Positions 1 through 14,444 of a stretch of DNA of 64,000 nt are shown in pieces. The DNA is from an uncultured Cohaesibacter sp. (GTDB lineage Bacteria; Pseudomonadota; Alphaproteobacteria; Rhizobiales; Cohaesibacteraceae), in assembly GCF_963666525.1 (NCBI RefSeq), contig NZ_OY762905.1:558001-622000 (forward strand), read 5' to 3'. The notes under the pieces were generated by a model. The model ran no database searches, was not told where the DNA came from, and was given only the letters and a program-made list of their open reading frames with translations. Position 1 is the stretch's first letter. Each line of letters starts with the position of its first letter. The translations under genes and the position numbers were made by a program.

Positions 1-2786
<2,786 letters not shown>

Positions 2787-2856
2787 TTAGACGGATCGCA
2801 GGGCTTCCCCCCACGATCCGTTCCGAAATTTGCCTAGTGGATTACTCGGGCGCTGC

Positions 2857-5800
2857 TTACTCTGCAGCGTCCGCAGGCGGCGTATCATTGGGTTCCAGAT
2901 CGATCAGGCGCTGGCTGTCTTCCAGTTCCATGTTCAGACCCAGAGACCGGATTTCCTTCACAAGAACGTTGAAGCTCTCCGGAATACCGGCTTCGAAGGT
3001 GTCATCACCCCGAACAATGGCTTCATAGACCTTGGTACGGCCAGCAACGTCGTCCGACTTGACGGTAAGCATTTCCTGCAAGGTGTAGGCGGCGCCATAA
3101 GCTTCCAGAGCCCAGACCTCCATCTCACCGAAGCGCTGACCACCGAACTGGGCCTTACCACCAAGCGGCTGCTGAGTAACAAGGCTGTATGGCCCGATGG
3201 AACGACCATGGATCTTTTCGTCGACCAGATGGTGCAGCTTGAGCATATAAATGTACCCAACCGTCACCTTGCGGTCAAACATCTCACCGGTACGACCGTC
3301 ATAGAGACTGGACTGACCCGACATGTCGAGACCTGCTTGAACCAGCATGTCGTTGACGTCCGGCTCGCGCGCCCCGTCGAAGACCGGCGTTGCAATGGAA
3401 ACACCCTTGCGCAGCTGTTCGGCCATCTTGACGACACTGTCATCATCATAGTCGTCGACATCGAGGTTCTTGCCGTTGTCGTGATAGACATCCTTCAGCT
3501 CAAGACGCAGCGGTTCAAGATTGCCCGACCGTCTGTACTCATCGTACATCTGGCCGATCTTCTTGCCCATGCCCGCACAGGCCCACCCAAGGTGGGTCTC
3601 GAGGATCTGACCGATGTTCATGCGCGAAGGCACACCCAGCGGGTTCAGAACGATATCAACATGGGTGCCGTCTGCCAGATATGGCATGTCCTCGATCGGA
3701 TTGATCTTGGATACCACACCCTTGTTACCATGACGGCCAGCCATCTTGTCACCCGGCTGGATCTTACGCTTGATGGCGATGAAGACCTTGGCCATTTTCA
3801 TGACGCCCGGTGGCAGTTCATCCCCACGCTGCAGCTTCTCGACCTTGTCGATGAAGCGCTGCTCAAGACGTTTGCGGCTTTCGTCATACTGATTGCGCAG
3901 AGCTTCGATCTCGCCCATCAGCTTGTCGTCTTCGACAGCGAACAGCCACCACTGGCTGCGCGGATATTCGGCCATTTCCGAGTTGGAAATGGTGGTATCC
4001 TTGCGGAAGCCCTTGGGACCGGCAGTCCCGACATGACCATTCAGCATGTCGGCAAGGCGACCATAGACGTTGCGGTCCAGAATGGCCTGTTCGTCATCAC
4101 GGTCTTTTGCCAGACGCTCGATTTCCTCGCGCTCGATGGACATCGCGCGCTCGTCTTTTTCGATGCCGTGGCGGTTGAAGACGCGAACTTCAACAACGGT
4201 ACCGAAGGTTCCCGGAGGCATACGGAGCGAGGTGTCACGAACATCGGAAGCCTTTTCACCGAAGATGGCACGCAGAAGCTTTTCTTCAGGTGTCATCGGG
4301 CTTTCACCCTTCGGCGTGATCTTGCCGACCAGAATGTCGCCAGGTTTCACTTCGGCGCCGATATAGGTGATGCCGGCTTCGTCGAGGTTCTTGAGCGATT
4401 CTTCCGATACGTTCGGAATATCGCGCGTGATTTCTTCCGGCCCGAGCTTGGTGTCGCGTGCCATCACTTCGAATTCCTCGAGGTGGATCGAGGTGAAGAT
4501 ATCCTCTTTCACGATACGCTCGGAAAGCAGGATGGAGTCTTCGAAGTTGTAGCCGTTCCATGGCATGAAGGCCACGAGCACGTTGCGGCCGAGCGCCAGA
4601 TCGCCAAGATCCGTAGACGGACCGTCAGCAATGATCTCGCCCTTCTGCACCAGATCGCCAACGGCAACCAGCGGACGCTGGTTGATACAGGTCGACTGGT
4701 TCGAACGCTGGAACTTGGCCAGACGGTAGATGTCAACGCCAGACTTGCGCGGATCGATGTCTTCGGTTGCCCGGATAACGATACGGGTCGAATCCACCTG
4801 ATCAACAATACCGGTACGCGTTGCAGCGATGGCAGCACCAGAGTCGCGAGCCACTACCGGCTCCATGCCCGTTCCAACGAACGGAGCCTCGGCACGCACA
4901 AGCGGCACGGCCTGACGCTGCATGTTCGAGCCCATCAGGGCGCGGTTGGCGTCATCGTTCTCAAGGAACGGAATGAGCGCCGCAGCAACAGACACCAGCT
5001 GTTTCGGCGAAACGTCCATGAAGTCAACGCGTTCGATCGGAACGTTCATCACTTCGCCAGCGTGGCGACAGATGGCCGTTTCTTCAACAAAGCTGCCTTC
5101 TGCAGTCAGGGCAACGTTGGCCTGTGCGACGTAGTGTTTGGCCTCTTCCATGGCAGAAAGATAGACAACATCGTTGGTCACACGACCATCGATGACCTTG
5201 CGATAAGGTGCTTCGATGAAACCGTACTTGTTGACGCGGGCAAAAGTTGCCAGCGAGTTGATCAGACCGATGTTCGGACCTTCAGGCGTTTCAATCGGAC
5301 AGATACGACCGTAGTGGGTCGGATGCACGTCGCGAACCTCAAAGCCCGCACGTTCGCGGGTCAGACCACCCGGGCCCAACGCAGACAGACGACGCTTGTG
5401 CGTAATCTCGGAGAGTGGGTTGTTCTGGTCCATGAACTGGCTGAGCTGCGACGATCCGAAGAACTCACGAACCGCAGCAGCGGCCGGCTTCGCATTGATC
5501 AGATCCTGCGGCATGACCGTGTCGATTTCGATCGAGGACATACGTTCCTTGATCGCACGTTCCATGCGCAGAAGACCGATGCGATACTGGTTTTCCATCA
5601 GTTCGCCAACGGAACGCACACGACGGTTGCCAAGGTTGTCGATGTCGTCGATTTCGCCCTTGCCATCACGCAGATCAAGCAGGGTACGAATGACTTCAAC
5701 AATGTCTTCCTTGCGCAGGATGCGCACCGTGTCGGCAACATTGAGGTCCATGCGCATGTTCATCTTCACGCGACCAACCGCGGAAAGATCATAGCGCTCG

Positions 5801-6999
5801 GCGTCGAAGAACAGCGAATCGAACATCGCTTCAGCGGTTTCGATGGTCGGCGGTTCACCAGGACGCATCACGCGATAGATGTCGAACAGCGCAGATTCGC
5901 GGCTGCTGTTCTTGTCGATGGCAAGCGTGTTGCGGATGTACGGACCCACGGTGACGTGGTCGATGTTGAGTACGGAGATTTCCTCGAAGGAGGCGTCCTT
6001 GAGAACGCCAAGCACCTTCTCGTCGATCTCGTCCCCAGCTTCGGCAAAGATCTCGCCCGAGGTGTAGCTCACGGCATCTTCAGCAAGATACTTGCCGTAG
6101 AAATCCTCGTCGGTGACCTTGAGATACTTGAGGCCGGTTTCTTCCAGCTTCTTGATCTGGCGAACCGTCAACTTCTTGCCAGCCTCGAAGACCACTTCGC
6201 CGGTTTCAGCGTTGATAAGGTCGGTATCCGGCTTGGAGCCTTTGAGAGCGCTCGGATTGAAGGCCACGCGCCAGTCATTGCCGTCGCGCTGATAGGAGAT
6301 CTTTTCGTAATAGGTATCGAGAATCTCTTCCGTGTCCAGGCCAAGTGCGAACAGCAGGCTGGATACGGGGATCTTGCGACGACGGTCGATGCGGGCATAA
6401 ACGACATCCTTCGCATCGAATTCGATATCGAGCCAAGAGCCGCGATAAGGAATGATACGGGCGGCAAACAGCAGCTTGCCCGAAGAATGGCTCTTGCCCT
6501 TGTCATGATCGAAGAACACGCCAGGAGAACGGTGCATCTGGGAAACGATGACACGCTCGGTACCATTGACGATGAAGGTACCTTTGTCCGTCATGAGCGG
6601 CATATCGCCCATGTAGACATCCTGTTCCTTGATATCTTTGACCGACTTGGCGCCGGTATCCTCATCCACTTCGAAGACGATCAGACGCAGGGTCAGCTTC
6701 AACGGAGCGGAATAGGTCATGCCGCGCATACGACACTCTTCAGTATCATATTTCGGCGCTTCGAATTCGTAACGGACAAATTCCAGCTGCGAGGCGCCGG
6801 AAAAATCCGTGATTGGGAACACAGAAGAAAATACCGCTTGGAGACCTTCATCAAGGCGTCCAGAGGCGGGTTCTTCTACTTGCAGGAACTGGTCGTAAGA
6901 AGCTTTCTGCACCTCGATGAGGTTTGGCATCTCTGCCACTTCTTTAATATGACCGAAGTATTTTCTTAAACGTTTGCGACCGGAAAACGTCTGAGCCAT
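2857..6999 (-). CDS. rpoB: RNA polymerase beta subunit
   Basis: The full-length protein has 1380 residues, the usual alphaproteobacterial size. It starts [16 protein letters not shown] after a GAGGAGCGACG ribosome-binding site. It shows the beta-subunit signatures, including the rifampicin-pocket segment ([20 protein letters not shown] and the following RLSALGPGG) and the C-terminal [20 protein letters not shown]. With beta' it forms the catalytic core of RNA polymerase. It lies between rplL and rpoC on the minus strand; a hairpin before it may set the ratio of ribosomal-protein to polymerase transcripts. Confidence 0.99.
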   Translation of the reverse strand: MAQTFSGRKRLRKYFGHIKEVAEMPNLIEVQKASYDQFLQVEEPASGRLDEGLQAVFSSVFPITDFSGASQLEFVRYEFEAPKYDTEECRMRGMTYSAPLKLTLRLIVFEVDEDTGAKSVKDIKEQDVYMGDMPLMTDKGTFIVNGTERVIVSQMHRSPGVFFDHDKGKSHSSGKLLFAARIIPYRGSWLDIEFDAKDVVYARIDRRRKIPVSSLLFALGLDTEEILDTYYEKISYQRDGNDWRVAFNPSALKGSKPDTDLINAETGEVVFEAGKKLTVRQIKKLEETGLKYLKVTDEDFYGKYLAEDAVSYTSGEIFAEAGDEIDEKVLGVLKDASFEEISVLNIDHVTVGPYIRNTLAIDKNSSRESALFDIYRVMRPGEPPTIETAEAMFDSLFFDAERYDLSAVGRVKMNMRMDLNVADTVRILRKEDIVEVIRTLLDLRDGKGEIDDIDNLGNRRVRSVGELMENQYRIGLLRMERAIKERMSSIEIDTVMPQDLINAKPAAAAVREFFGSSQLSQFMDQNNPLSEITHKRRLSALGPGGLTRERAGFEVRDVHPTHYGRICPIETPEGPNIGLINSLATFARVNKYGFIEAPYRKVIDGRVTNDVVYLSAMEEAKHYVAQANVALTAEGSFVEETAICRHAGEVMNVPIERVDFMDVSPKQLVSVAAALIPFLENDDANRALMGSNMQRQAVPLVRAEAPFVGTGMEPVVARDSGAAIAATRTGIVDQVDSTRIVIRATEDIDPRKSGVDIYRLAKFQRSNQSTCINQRPLVAVGDLVQKGEIIADGPSTDLGDLALGRNVLVAFMPWNGYNFEDSILLSERIVKEDIFTSIHLEEFEVMARDTKLGPEEITRDIPNVSEESLKNLDEAGITYIGAEVKPGDILVGKITPKGESPMTPEEKLLRAIFGEKASDVRDTSLRMPPGTFGTVVEVRVFNRHGIEKDERAMSIEREEIERLAKDRDDEQAILDRNVYGRLADMLNGHVGTAGPKGFRKDTTISNSEMAEYPRSQWWLFAVEDDKLMGEIEALRNQYDESRKRLEQRFIDKVEKLQRGDELPPGVMKMAKVFIAIKRKIQPGDKMAGRHGNKGVVSKINPIEDMPYLADGTHVDIVLNPLGVPSRMNIGQILETHLGWACAGMGKKIGQMYDEYRRSGNLEPLRLELKDVYHDNGKNLDVDDYDDDSVVKMAEQLRKGVSIATPVFDGAREPDVNDMLVQAGLDMSGQSSLYDGRTGEMFDRKVTVGYIYMLKLHHLVDEKIHGRSIGPYSLVTQQPLGGKAQFGGQRFGEMEVWALEAYGAAYTLQEMLTVKSDDVAGRTKVYEAIVRGDDTFEAGIPESFNVLVKEIRSLGLNMELEDSQRLIDLEPNDTPPADAAE

Positions 7000-7108
7000 C
7001 GTCGCTCCTCGTCTCGCTCAATGGGCGGTTGACCAAAAAGCCCGTCACAGGATTGTGCAGGCTCTTGAGAAAAACGCCCTAATTAAAGGGCACCTGATTT
7101 TCAAAGCA

Positions 7109-7137
7109 AATTTCGGGGGAATCACTCCCCCGAAATT
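7109..7137 (-). terminator. Hairpin between rplL and rpoB (attenuator/partial terminator)
   Basis: Twelve-base-pair arms (AATTTCGGGGGA and its complement) enclose a 5-nt loop 19 nt after the rplL stop. On the minus strand it is followed by only a short T-rich run, so partial termination is more likely than full. Partial termination between rplL and rpoB is known in other bacteria; that it happens here is inference. A palindrome, AAGGTCTAGACCTT, lies next to it at the rplL stop. Confidence 0.6.
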
Positions 7138-7155
7138 CTATATAAGGTCTAGACC

Positions 7156-7530
7156 TTATTTCAATTCGACGGTAGCGCCAGCTTCTTCGAGCTTTTTCTT
7201 CAGCTCTTCAGCTTCTGCTTTGTCTACGCCTTCTTTAACCGGCTTCGGAGCGCCTTCTACGAGCTCTTTAGCTTCTTTCAGGCCAAGACCGGTGATGCCG
7301 CGGACTTCCTTGATGACGTTGATTTTCTTGTCGCCGGCAGAAGCCAGGATCACGTCAAATTCGGTTTTTTCTTCAGCAGCTTCAGCAACAGCAGCACCAG
7401 CTACAGCAGCAACAGCTACAGGAGCAGCAGCAGATACGCCCCATGTTTCTTCGAGCATTTTGGACAGTTCTGCAGCTTCCATAACGGTCAGTGCAGAGAG
7501 TTCTTCTACGAGCTTAGCAAGATCAGCCAT
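7156..7530 (-). CDS. rplL: 50S ribosomal protein L7/L12
   Basis: This 124-residue stalk protein has the N-terminal dimerisation helix ([20 protein letters not shown]), an Ala/Val-rich hinge (about residues 33-53), and the C-terminal factor-binding domain with the conserved [20 protein letters not shown] stretch. It binds L10 as dimers and recruits translation GTPases. It follows rplJ by 54 bp in the same operon. Confidence 0.98.
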   Translation of the reverse strand: MADLAKLVEELSALTVMEAAELSKMLEETWGVSAAAPVAVAAVAGAAVAEAAEEKTEFDVILASAGDKKINVIKEVRGITGLGLKEAKELVEGAPKPVKEGVDKAEAEELKKKLEEAGATVELK

Positions 7531-7584
7531 CGTATTGTTTCCTGTTGGTACGAACCTAAATTACAAATGTTTTTGAGAACGGCC

Positions 7585-8103
7585 TTATGCCGCTTCGTCC
7601 TTCTTGGCATAGGCGCCGAATACACGCGCGAGCTGTCCGCCCGGAGCCTGCAGAACCTGAGCAATCTTCGTTGCAGGTGCCTGAAGCACACCAACGATCT
7701 TGCCGCGAAGTTCATCAAGCGACGGCATGGTAGCAAGTACATTCACGCCCGCGGTATCGAGAATAGTGGACCCCATGGCACCGCCGAGAATAACGAGCTT
7801 GTCGTTTTTCTTGGCAAATTCCGAGGCCACCTTCGGTGCTGCTACCGGATCACCAGAAGTGGCGATCAGGGTCTGACCTGTAAACAGGTTAGAAATCGGC
7901 TCAGCGTCCGTGCCTTGAAGAGCGAGCTTGACAAGACGGTTCTTGGCAACCTGCACTGATGCACCAGCTTCACGCATTTGAGCGCGAAGAGCTGTCATTT
8001 CTGCAACAGTGAGGCCAGCATAGTGAGCAACGACCACAACCTCGGCGCTTTTCAGCGTTTCGTGAAGGGACGTAACAGCAAGTTGCTTTTCCGCTCTATC
8101 CAA
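7585..8103 (-). CDS. rplJ: 50S ribosomal protein L10
   Basis: L10 is the base of the ribosomal stalk; it binds 23S rRNA and the L7/L12 dimers. I choose the TTG start at 8103, which gives 172 residues beginning (M)[27 protein letters not shown] ribosome-binding site stands directly before it, and L10 proteins usually start with MDRAEK. An in-frame ATG at 8172 would add 23 residues of no recognisable character and would use up the leader where L10 normally autoregulates. The C-terminus [14 protein letters not shown] is typical. Confidence 0.95.
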   Translation of the reverse strand: MDRAEKQLAVTSLHETLKSAEVVVVAHYAGLTVAEMTALRAQMREAGASVQVAKNRLVKLALQGTDAEPISNLFTGQTLIATSGDPVAAPKVASEFAKKNDKLVILGGAMGSTILDTAGVNVLATMPSLDELRGKIVGVLQAPATKIAQVLQAPGGQLARVFGAYAKKDEAA

Positions 8104-8424
8104 TGCCTTCTCTCCAGTTACCGGCTCATTCCTTGCGGAAAGAAACCGGAGGTTACACTTGACCAGATCCACTTGACTACAAGAGCAAGGAGTCCTGGCA
8201 CGAAGGGACCTGTCCTCCTCGCCTCAATTGACCAGCAAAATCGGCAAGCATAGGTTCGAACCAAACTGACATTTGAAATGTCAAATCAGTTCCACCCCAT
8301 CTGTGCAGGCTATTAAGTCCGTCACCGAAACAACAGACCCCTGCAGTCTTGGACAGGTGTCTGACCATAGTCAGACATCCCCCCGACAAGAATCGGGAGG
8401 AATCATTTTTGACTTCTAGTCGGT
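8104..8424 (-). promoter_or_regulatory. rplJ leader: rplJ leader (probable L10 autoregulation region)
   Basis: This is a 321-bp untranslated stretch between rplA and rplJ. It holds a perfect 8-bp stem at 8358-8377 (TGTCTGAC / GTCAGACA) and a second stem at about 8381-8401 (CCCGA / TCGGG) close to the rplA stop. In many bacteria the rplJL leader binds the L10-L12 complex, which represses translation. The position fits, but binding here is inferred. I see no gene in it. Confidence 0.5.
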
Positions 8425-9117
8425 TTATTCGACAGAAGCAAGGTCTACAGTCAGTCCAGGCCCCATGGTGGAGGACAGGGACATTTTCTGCATGTAAGTA
8501 CCTTTGGCACCTGCCGGTTTCGCCTTGGAAACCGCAGAAACAAAGGCTTTGATGTTATCCACAAGGGCTGCTTCATCGAAGCTTACCTTGCCAACACCGC
8601 CATGAACGATACCGGCTTTTTCAACACGAAATTCAACAGAACCGCCTTTGGAGTCCTTGACTGCCTGAGCAACGTCAGGAGTCACGGTACCAACTTTCGG
8701 GTTCGGCATCATGCCGCGTGGGCCGAGAACCTTACCAAGACGACCAACCAGAGGCATCATGTCCGGAGACGCAATGCAGCGATCGAAGTCGATCTTGCCG
8801 CCCTGAACGATCTCGACGAGATCTTCAGCACCAACGATATCAGCACCGGCAGCCTTGGCTTCTTCAGCCTTGTCGCCACGCGCGAAAACCGCAACGCGAA
8901 CGGTCTTGCCAGTACCGGCAGGCAGCTGACATACGCCACGAACCATCTGGTCGGCATGACGCGGGTCAACACCCAGGTTGAGAGCGATTTCGACAGTCTC
9001 ATCAAATTTGGTAGAAGAGGCTTCTTTGATCAGTTTAACAGCATCTGCAAGAGCGTAGGTTGCAGTGGCGTCAACTTTTTCGCGCGCAGCGCGGATACGT
9101 TTTCCGACTTTAGCCAT
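8425..9117 (-). CDS. rplA: 50S ribosomal protein L1
   Basis: This 230-residue L1 starts [21 protein letters not shown] and holds the conserved [13 protein letters not shown] and [17 protein letters not shown] stretches. It forms the mobile L1 stalk that helps release E-site tRNA, and usually represses its own operon. It starts 6 bp after the rplK stop, so the two are translationally coupled. Confidence 0.98.
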   Translation of the reverse strand: MAKVGKRIRAAREKVDATATYALADAVKLIKEASSTKFDETVEIALNLGVDPRHADQMVRGVCQLPAGTGKTVRVAVFARGDKAEEAKAAGADIVGAEDLVEIVQGGKIDFDRCIASPDMMPLVGRLGKVLGPRGMMPNPKVGTVTPDVAQAVKDSKGGSVEFRVEKAGIVHGGVGKVSFDEAALVDNIKAFVSAVSKAKPAGAKGTYMQKMSLSSTMGPGLTVDLASVE

Positions 9118-9123
9118 TGACCG

Positions 9124-9552
9124 TTACCCCACTACCTCAATACCCATGGAACGGGCGGTGCCTTCAATCTGAAGCATCGCTGCTTCAACGTCGTTGGCGT
9201 TCAGGTCTTTCATTTTCACTTCCGCGATTTCACGAACCTGAGCTGAAGTCAGCTTGCCAGCAACATCACGACCCGGAGCCTTGGAGCCGCTCTTCAGACC
9301 AGCAGCCTTCTTGATGAGGAAGGATGCAGGAGGAGTCTTCATCTCGAAGGTGAAGGACTTGTCCTGATAAATGGTCAGAACAACCGGAATCGGCTGGCCT
9401 TTTTCCATTTCCTGGGTCTTGGCGTTGAACGCCTTGCAGAATTCCATGATGTTCAGGCCGCGCTGACCAAGAGCGGGACCAATCGGAGGAGACGGGTTAG
9501 CGGCCCCTGCCGGCACCTGAAGCTTCAGGTAGCCCATAATTTTCTTTGCCAT
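9124..9552 (-). CDS. rplK: 50S ribosomal protein L11
   Basis: This 142-residue protein has the typical start [20 protein letters not shown] (following residues [13 protein letters not shown]), here with GYLKLQ where many relatives have AYVKLQ. L11 binds the GTPase-associated region of 23S rRNA. It is first of the rplKAJL-rpoBC series, with a 192-bp gap after nusG that could hold a promoter; I could not pick one with confidence. Confidence 0.98.
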   Translation of the reverse strand: MAKKIMGYLKLQVPAGAANPSPPIGPALGQRGLNIMEFCKAFNAKTQEMEKGQPIPVVLTIYQDKSFTFEMKTPPASFLIKKAAGLKSGSKAPGRDVAGKLTSAQVREIAEVKMKDLNANDVEAAMLQIEGTARSMGIEVVG

Positions 9553-9744
9553 TTTCTTTCCCTAACGCCCCAAAGGGGCTCTGTTAGACATACGAAAGTC
9601 GCGCGGTCAGATCTTTCCGTTTGCCTGGCGAGCAAACCGATCTCCCGCACGAATGAGGGCATCCATACCAAGTACGAAATGCCAAATGGGCAACAGCGCT
9701 CCCCTTCCCTTCAGATGAAAAGAAGGAGATCGTTGCGGCCAAAA

Positions 9745-10284
9745 TCAGAGTTTATCAACCTGATTGTAATCAAGCTCGACCGGCGTCGCGCGTCCAAAGA
9801 TGGACACGGTCACTTTCAGACGTGCACGTTCTTCGTCCACTTCTTCCACAAGCCCGTTGAAGGAAGCAAAAGGTCCATCGGAAACACGAACCTGTTCACC
9901 AACTTCGAATGTAACAGTCGGCAGCGGCTTCTGGACACCATCTTCAACCTGCGACATCAAACGCTCGGCCTCGGCGTTGGAAATCGGCATGGGCTTGTTG
10001 TCAGAGCCAAGGAAGCCGGTAACCTTTGGCGTATTCTTGATCAGGTGATACGCATCATCCGTCATCGCCATTTTCACCAGAACATAGCCCGGGAAAAACT
10101 TGCGTTCGGATTCAACCTTGCGTCCGCGCCGTACTTCGACGAATTTCTCGGTCGGCACCAGAATCTCATCGAACAGATCACTCAGCCCGGTCTGCACGGC
10201 CTTCTGGCGAATGTCCTCGGCCACCTTCTTTTCAAAGTTCGAATAGGCGTGAACGATATACCAGCGTTTTGGCTTCGTCGTCAT
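9745..10284 (-). CDS. nusG: Transcription termination/antitermination factor NusG
   Basis: The 179-residue protein has the NGN domain (KRWYIVHAYSNFEKKVAEDI ... FFPGYVLVKM) and a C-terminal KOW domain (VGEQVRVSDGPFASFNGLVE). It binds RNA polymerase and couples it to Rho or the ribosome. It follows secE by 6 bp, the standard secE-nusG pair. Confidence 0.98.
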   Translation of the reverse strand: MTTKPKRWYIVHAYSNFEKKVAEDIRQKAVQTGLSDLFDEILVPTEKFVEVRRGRKVESERKFFPGYVLVKMAMTDDAYHLIKNTPKVTGFLGSDNKPMPISNAEAERLMSQVEDGVQKPLPTVTFEVGEQVRVSDGPFASFNGLVEEVDEERARLKVTVSIFGRATPVELDYNQVDKL

Positions 10285-10290
10285 ATTACC

Positions 10291-10488
10291 CTATCCTCCC
10301 AGGTTGATGATGTAGCTCACGCCGAGACTCATGATCTGGTCGGCAAGCAGGAAGAATGTCGAAGCCAGCACCACCATCACAAACACCATCAGAGTCGTAA
10401 TTGCCGTTTCCTTCCGGGTCGGCCAGGTAATTTTGGCTGCCTCGGACCGGACTTGCTGCAAAAAGGTAAAAGGGTTTGTTTTGGCCAT
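10291..10488 (-). CDS. secE: Protein translocase subunit SecE
   Basis: This 65-residue single-membrane-span subunit of the SecYEG channel has the conserved amphipathic helix (VRSEAAKITWPTRKET) followed by a hydrophobic segment (about residues 33-57). I choose ATG 10488 (MAKTNPFTFLQQ); an in-frame GTG at 10500 would add four residues. It lies between tRNA-Trp and nusG, as in most proteobacteria. Confidence 0.95.
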   Translation of the reverse strand: MAKTNPFTFLQQVRSEAAKITWPTRKETAITTLMVFVMVVLASTFFLLADQIMSLGVSYIINLGG

Positions 10489-10584
10489 CAATCCGCTCAC
10501 ATATAATAACGCGCGGAACAGGTTCCGCGCGTTCGGAGATTTTCACCATATATATTATCTTCTGCACAAAGATCAAGCACGAAT

Positions 10585-10660
10585 TGGCAGGGGCGGAGGG
10601 ACTCGAACCCCCGACCCTCGGTTTTGGAGACCGATGCTCTACCAGCTGAGCTACACCCCT
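10585..10660 (-). tRNA. trnW: tRNA-Trp (CCA anticodon)
   Basis: The minus strand gives a complete cloverleaf. The 7-bp acceptor AGGGGTG pairs with CGCCCCT, with a G discriminator and encoded CCA. The D arm is TAGCTCAGCTGGTAGAGCA, the anticodon loop CTCCAAA, and the T arm GGGGGTTCGAGTCCC-like. It lies just upstream of secE and is probably cotranscribed. Confidence 0.97.
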
Positions 10661-10696
10661 AAATCCGTGGCACCTAGTGAAAACCAAGTTGGTGTC

Positions 10697-10725
10697 TACC
10701 TATTGACTTTCTCCATTCACTGCAA
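10697..10725 (-). promoter_or_regulatory. Candidate promoter for tRNA-Trp-secE-nusG
   Basis: On the minus strand a TTGCAG -35 box and a TAGGTA -10 box are separated by 17 bp and end 37 bp before the tRNA-Trp 5' end. It is the best sigma-70-like match in the 343-bp gap 10661-11003. I see no gene in that gap, nor a clear promoter for the plus-strand gene that follows. Confidence 0.4.
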
Positions 10726-11003
10726 GGGAAAAGAAAAGAATATGACAAAAAATCAACAAGTCGCTGCTGGTTCAGCAAAACTGTACACATGCGACCGAAC
10801 CGTTAATAGGTCGTTTTCGCTCTTTCCGCCGCCGGGTTGAAGACAAATAGTACAGAATCCCGCCATTTATACACTTGCTACATTCATCGCTCTGGCCTTT
10901 TGCATCACTTTGGTAAATGGTTGCAACCACGCGGATCATTGCTGTTTTCACAGAGGGCAATGTCTACACATCAATATCTTCGACTCATCAATACGAGCGC
11001 CCA

Positions 11004-12041
11004 ATGAGAATCGCCGCCGTTTCAAAAAGCATTCCCTCAAAGAAGGTCAGCAACTTCGATATCATTGACCGACTGGACGCCCTGAACCCGGAAACAGATC
11101 CGGCCCTGAAGTCCAACTATCTGCAAGCCGTAGACAAATTGCTGGCATATTCCGGAGCCCGAAATCGATACATTCGCGACCAGGAAGCCGGAGAAACAGC
11201 CAGAGAACACATTATAAACGCCATGAAGGCAGCTCTTGACGAGGCCGATCTGGCGCCGGAATCAATCGACCTACTCATCTATTGCGGCGTCGGGCGAGGT
11301 TTTCTTGAGCCAGCCAACGCCTATTTTTTTGCCGCGGCCTGCAAGATGACCAACGCCAGTTGCTTCGATGTAACAGACGCCTGCATGAGTTGGGTCCGCG
11401 CCCTGAACATAGCCCATGACATGCAGAAACAGGGCAGCCATCGCCATATCATGGCGATCAATGGCGAGTTTCATGTGGGCATTCACGACAACTGGCAGAT
11501 CCAGAGCATGGACGCTCTGAATTTCTCCTTTCCAATGTATACCATCGGAGAAGCTGCAACCGCGACGATCCTGTCTCCGTCCAGGCAGAAGTGGCGCTTT
11601 ACCTACCGCTCGCGTAGCGAGCTTGCCGATCTTTGCACCATCCCCTTGCCCGGCCACGAAAGCTATGCTCCCGACACCATGCGCATCGGCCTTAACGGTC
11701 CGATGAAATTCGTGTCCTGGGGCAAGCAGCTGTTGGCGGAAGGCAACCAGAACCTGAGCGCACTGATCGAAACCATTCCGGACATCTCGGAAACGACGGA
11801 TCTGTTTTTCCCGCACGCCCCTTCGGAGCGTATCTATCGGGACGCATGCAAAAAAATGGGACTGCCGCCAGAAAAGATCTACCTTTCTGTTTATGGCACC
11901 TATGGCAATGTCGTTTCGGCTTCAATACCCGTCGGCCTGTCTTGTGCTCGACAGGAAGGACGCCTCAAACGCGGCGACAGGATCACTCTTGTACCTGCAA
12001 GCGCAGGCCTTGTCGCCTCAGTGGTACAAACCACCTTCTAG
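11004..12041 (+). CDS. 3-oxoacyl-ACP synthase III-like (FabH/HMG-CoA-synthase superfamily) enzyme
   Basis: The 345-residue protein has the thiolase fold of KAS III. The catalytic triad can be read: Cys127 (TDACMSW), His271 (FFPHAPS) and Asn302 (YGTYGNV). The family catalyses decarboxylative Claisen condensation of an acyl-CoA with malonyl-ACP or a related acceptor. The substrate here is not predictable, and the protein diverges from housekeeping FabH (DACMSW rather than DACAGF). I start at ATG 11004 (MRIAAVSKSIPSKKVS); an earlier frame from 10917 adds 29 unlikely residues. It is alone on the plus strand between tRNA-Trp and tuf, which are usually neighbours, and may be an insertion there. Confidence 0.85.
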   Translation: MRIAAVSKSIPSKKVSNFDIIDRLDALNPETDPALKSNYLQAVDKLLAYSGARNRYIRDQEAGETAREHIINAMKAALDEADLAPESIDLLIYCGVGRGFLEPANAYFFAAACKMTNASCFDVTDACMSWVRALNIAHDMQKQGSHRHIMAINGEFHVGIHDNWQIQSMDALNFSFPMYTIGEAATATILSPSRQKWRFTYRSRSELADLCTIPLPGHESYAPDTMRIGLNGPMKFVSWGKQLLAEGNQNLSALIETIPDISETTDLFFPHAPSERIYRDACKKMGLPPEKIYLSVYGTYGNVVSASIPVGLSCARQEGRLKRGDRITLVPASAGLVASVVQTTF

Positions 12042-12082
12042 CCGCCGCTCAAGCCAATACCGGGTCGGGCCATTGCACGGCT

Positions 12083-12119
12083 CAAAACAAAAGCCCCGGC
12101 CAGTTGATGACCGGGGCTT
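12083..12119 (-). terminator. Rho-independent terminator of tuf
   Basis: On the minus strand the arms AGCCCCGG / CCGGGGCT enclose an 11-nt loop and are followed by TTTTGTTTT, 27 bp after the tuf stop. The plus-strand KAS III-like gene ends 50 bp away, so the hairpin may serve both converging transcripts. Confidence 0.85.
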
Positions 12120-12145
12120 CAGAAATTTCAGATCGCTCGAGTGGA

Positions 12146-13336
<1,191 letters not shown>

Positions 13337-13492
13337 AGAAACAGCTCTCGTCGTCTAGCCAATCGTCGTTGGCTCACTTCAGCGCAAAAAGGCCGCAACC
13401 CTTTATCCAAGAGGCCGCAAACCCGGTTCAATACAAAAGGACCGCACTCCTTGAGGAATTCGGATCATCTGTTCGGATGTAAACTGTCATGA

Positions 13493-13566
13493 TGGAGCGG
13501 GTGAAGGGAATCGAACCCTCGTCATCAGCTTGGAAGGCTGTTGCTCTACCATTGAGCTACACCCGC
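13493..13566 (-). tRNA. trnG: tRNA-Gly (TCC anticodon)
   Basis: The minus-strand cloverleaf has acceptor GCGGGTG / CACCCGC, an encoded CCA end, D arm TAGCTCAATGGTAGAGC, anticodon loop CTTCCAA (TCC) and T arm GAGGGTTCGATTCCCTT. It sits between tRNA-Tyr and tuf. Confidence 0.97.
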
Positions 13567-13586
13567 GCGAGACATCAAAGCGAAGA

Positions 13587-13671
13587 TGGTGGAGGAGGCT
13601 GGATTCGAACCAGCGTACGCTAAGCGAACGGATTTACAGTCCGTCTCCTTTAACCACTCGGACACTCCTCC
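13587..13671 (-). tRNA. trnY: tRNA-Tyr (GTA anticodon)
   Basis: This 85-nt class II tRNA is on the minus strand, with acceptor GGAGGAG / CTCCTCC, an encoded CCA, anticodon loop CTGTAAA (GTA), and the long variable arm expected for tRNA-Tyr. It lies 20 bp upstream of tRNA-Gly, the typical tRNA-Tyr-tRNA-Gly-tuf cluster. Confidence 0.97.
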
Positions 13672-13746
13672 AAGCTTCGCCTTCCTGTCCCTGCGAACAG
13701 GATGGTCTCGAATTGCCCGCCAAGTCGCGGTCAGTTCGTGAGCGGC

Positions 13747-13775
13747 TTTATGCAAAACCACATGAGCGAAGTCAA
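13747..13775 (-). promoter_or_regulatory. Candidate promoter of the tRNA-Tyr-tRNA-Gly-tuf unit
   Basis: The minus strand shows TTGACT, a 17-bp spacer, and CATAAA, ending 75 bp before the tRNA-Tyr 5' end. TTGAC-type -35 boxes with relaxed -10 boxes are common in alphaproteobacteria. The rest of the gap 13672-14027 shows no gene. Confidence 0.5.
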
Positions 13776-14027
13776 CATGGATTTTATCATTTTTGTGGGT
13801 ATCGCAAAAATCCTGCCGCAGACTGGGGATATTTGCTGCAATTGCCCCACTCTTCAACGGTGGAGAAGTCCGGCATCCTGCACGCGCTTCGATAAACACC
13901 CATGATTTTGCCGATAGATTTCCACTTTATGACAGACTCACATTCAGCGACCTGGCTATACTCCTGCTCCAACAGGGAACCAATACCATCCCCTACCCGG
14001 ATCAAACATCGAAACGCGAGACGATTC

Positions 14028-14339
14028 ATGAGTACAGACCCCAAAACTATCGAATTGCTGATGGACCGACTGGCAGGCGCGGGCGAAATACACAGCCGCA
14101 AGATGTTTGGCGAATACGGCATCTATTGCGATGGCGTCTTTATCGGCGTTGTCTGCGACGACAACTTTCATCTCAAGCCGACCAGGCAAACGCAGGAAAT
14201 GGCACCGGAGCTTGAGCTTGCACCGGCCTATTCCGGGGCCAAACCGAGTCTCGTCATTCCGCCAGAGCGTTGGGATGACGAAGACTGGCTCCACGGACTC
14301 GTCACCGCCACAGCAGTCGCGCTCGCAAAATCAAGATAG
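14028..14339 (+). CDS. TfoX/Sxy N-terminal-domain protein
   Basis: The 103-residue protein matches the TfoX N-terminal domain from end to end: an initial helix (TIELLMDRLAGAGEI), the conserved RKMFGEYGIYCDGVFIGVV core and a C-terminal helix. Full-length TfoX/Sxy regulates competence genes, but single-domain proteins like this are common in alphaproteobacteria and their role is unknown. I choose ATG 14028 (MSTDPKTIELL); earlier in-frame starts add unrelated residues. Confidence 0.85.
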   Translation: MSTDPKTIELLMDRLAGAGEIHSRKMFGEYGIYCDGVFIGVVCDDNFHLKPTRQTQEMAPELELAPAYSGAKPSLVIPPERWDDEDWLHGLVTATAVALAKSR

Positions 14340-14444
14340 CTGTCTGAGCCGCAGCAATCGCCCGACATCGCTGCGGCGGCAGAAGTTGTTCTCAGTCGTG
14401 TGATTGCGCTTGCCCTTCTGCCACCTTTGCCTCTAAATCGAGTC

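Noticed and set aside
2830-6969. Plus-strand open frame of 1379 codons opposite rpoB, and a similar 571-codon frame opposite rpoC (951-2666)
   Set aside because: They mirror the strongly biased codon use of the highly expressed minus-strand genes; their translations show no family and no ribosome-binding sites.
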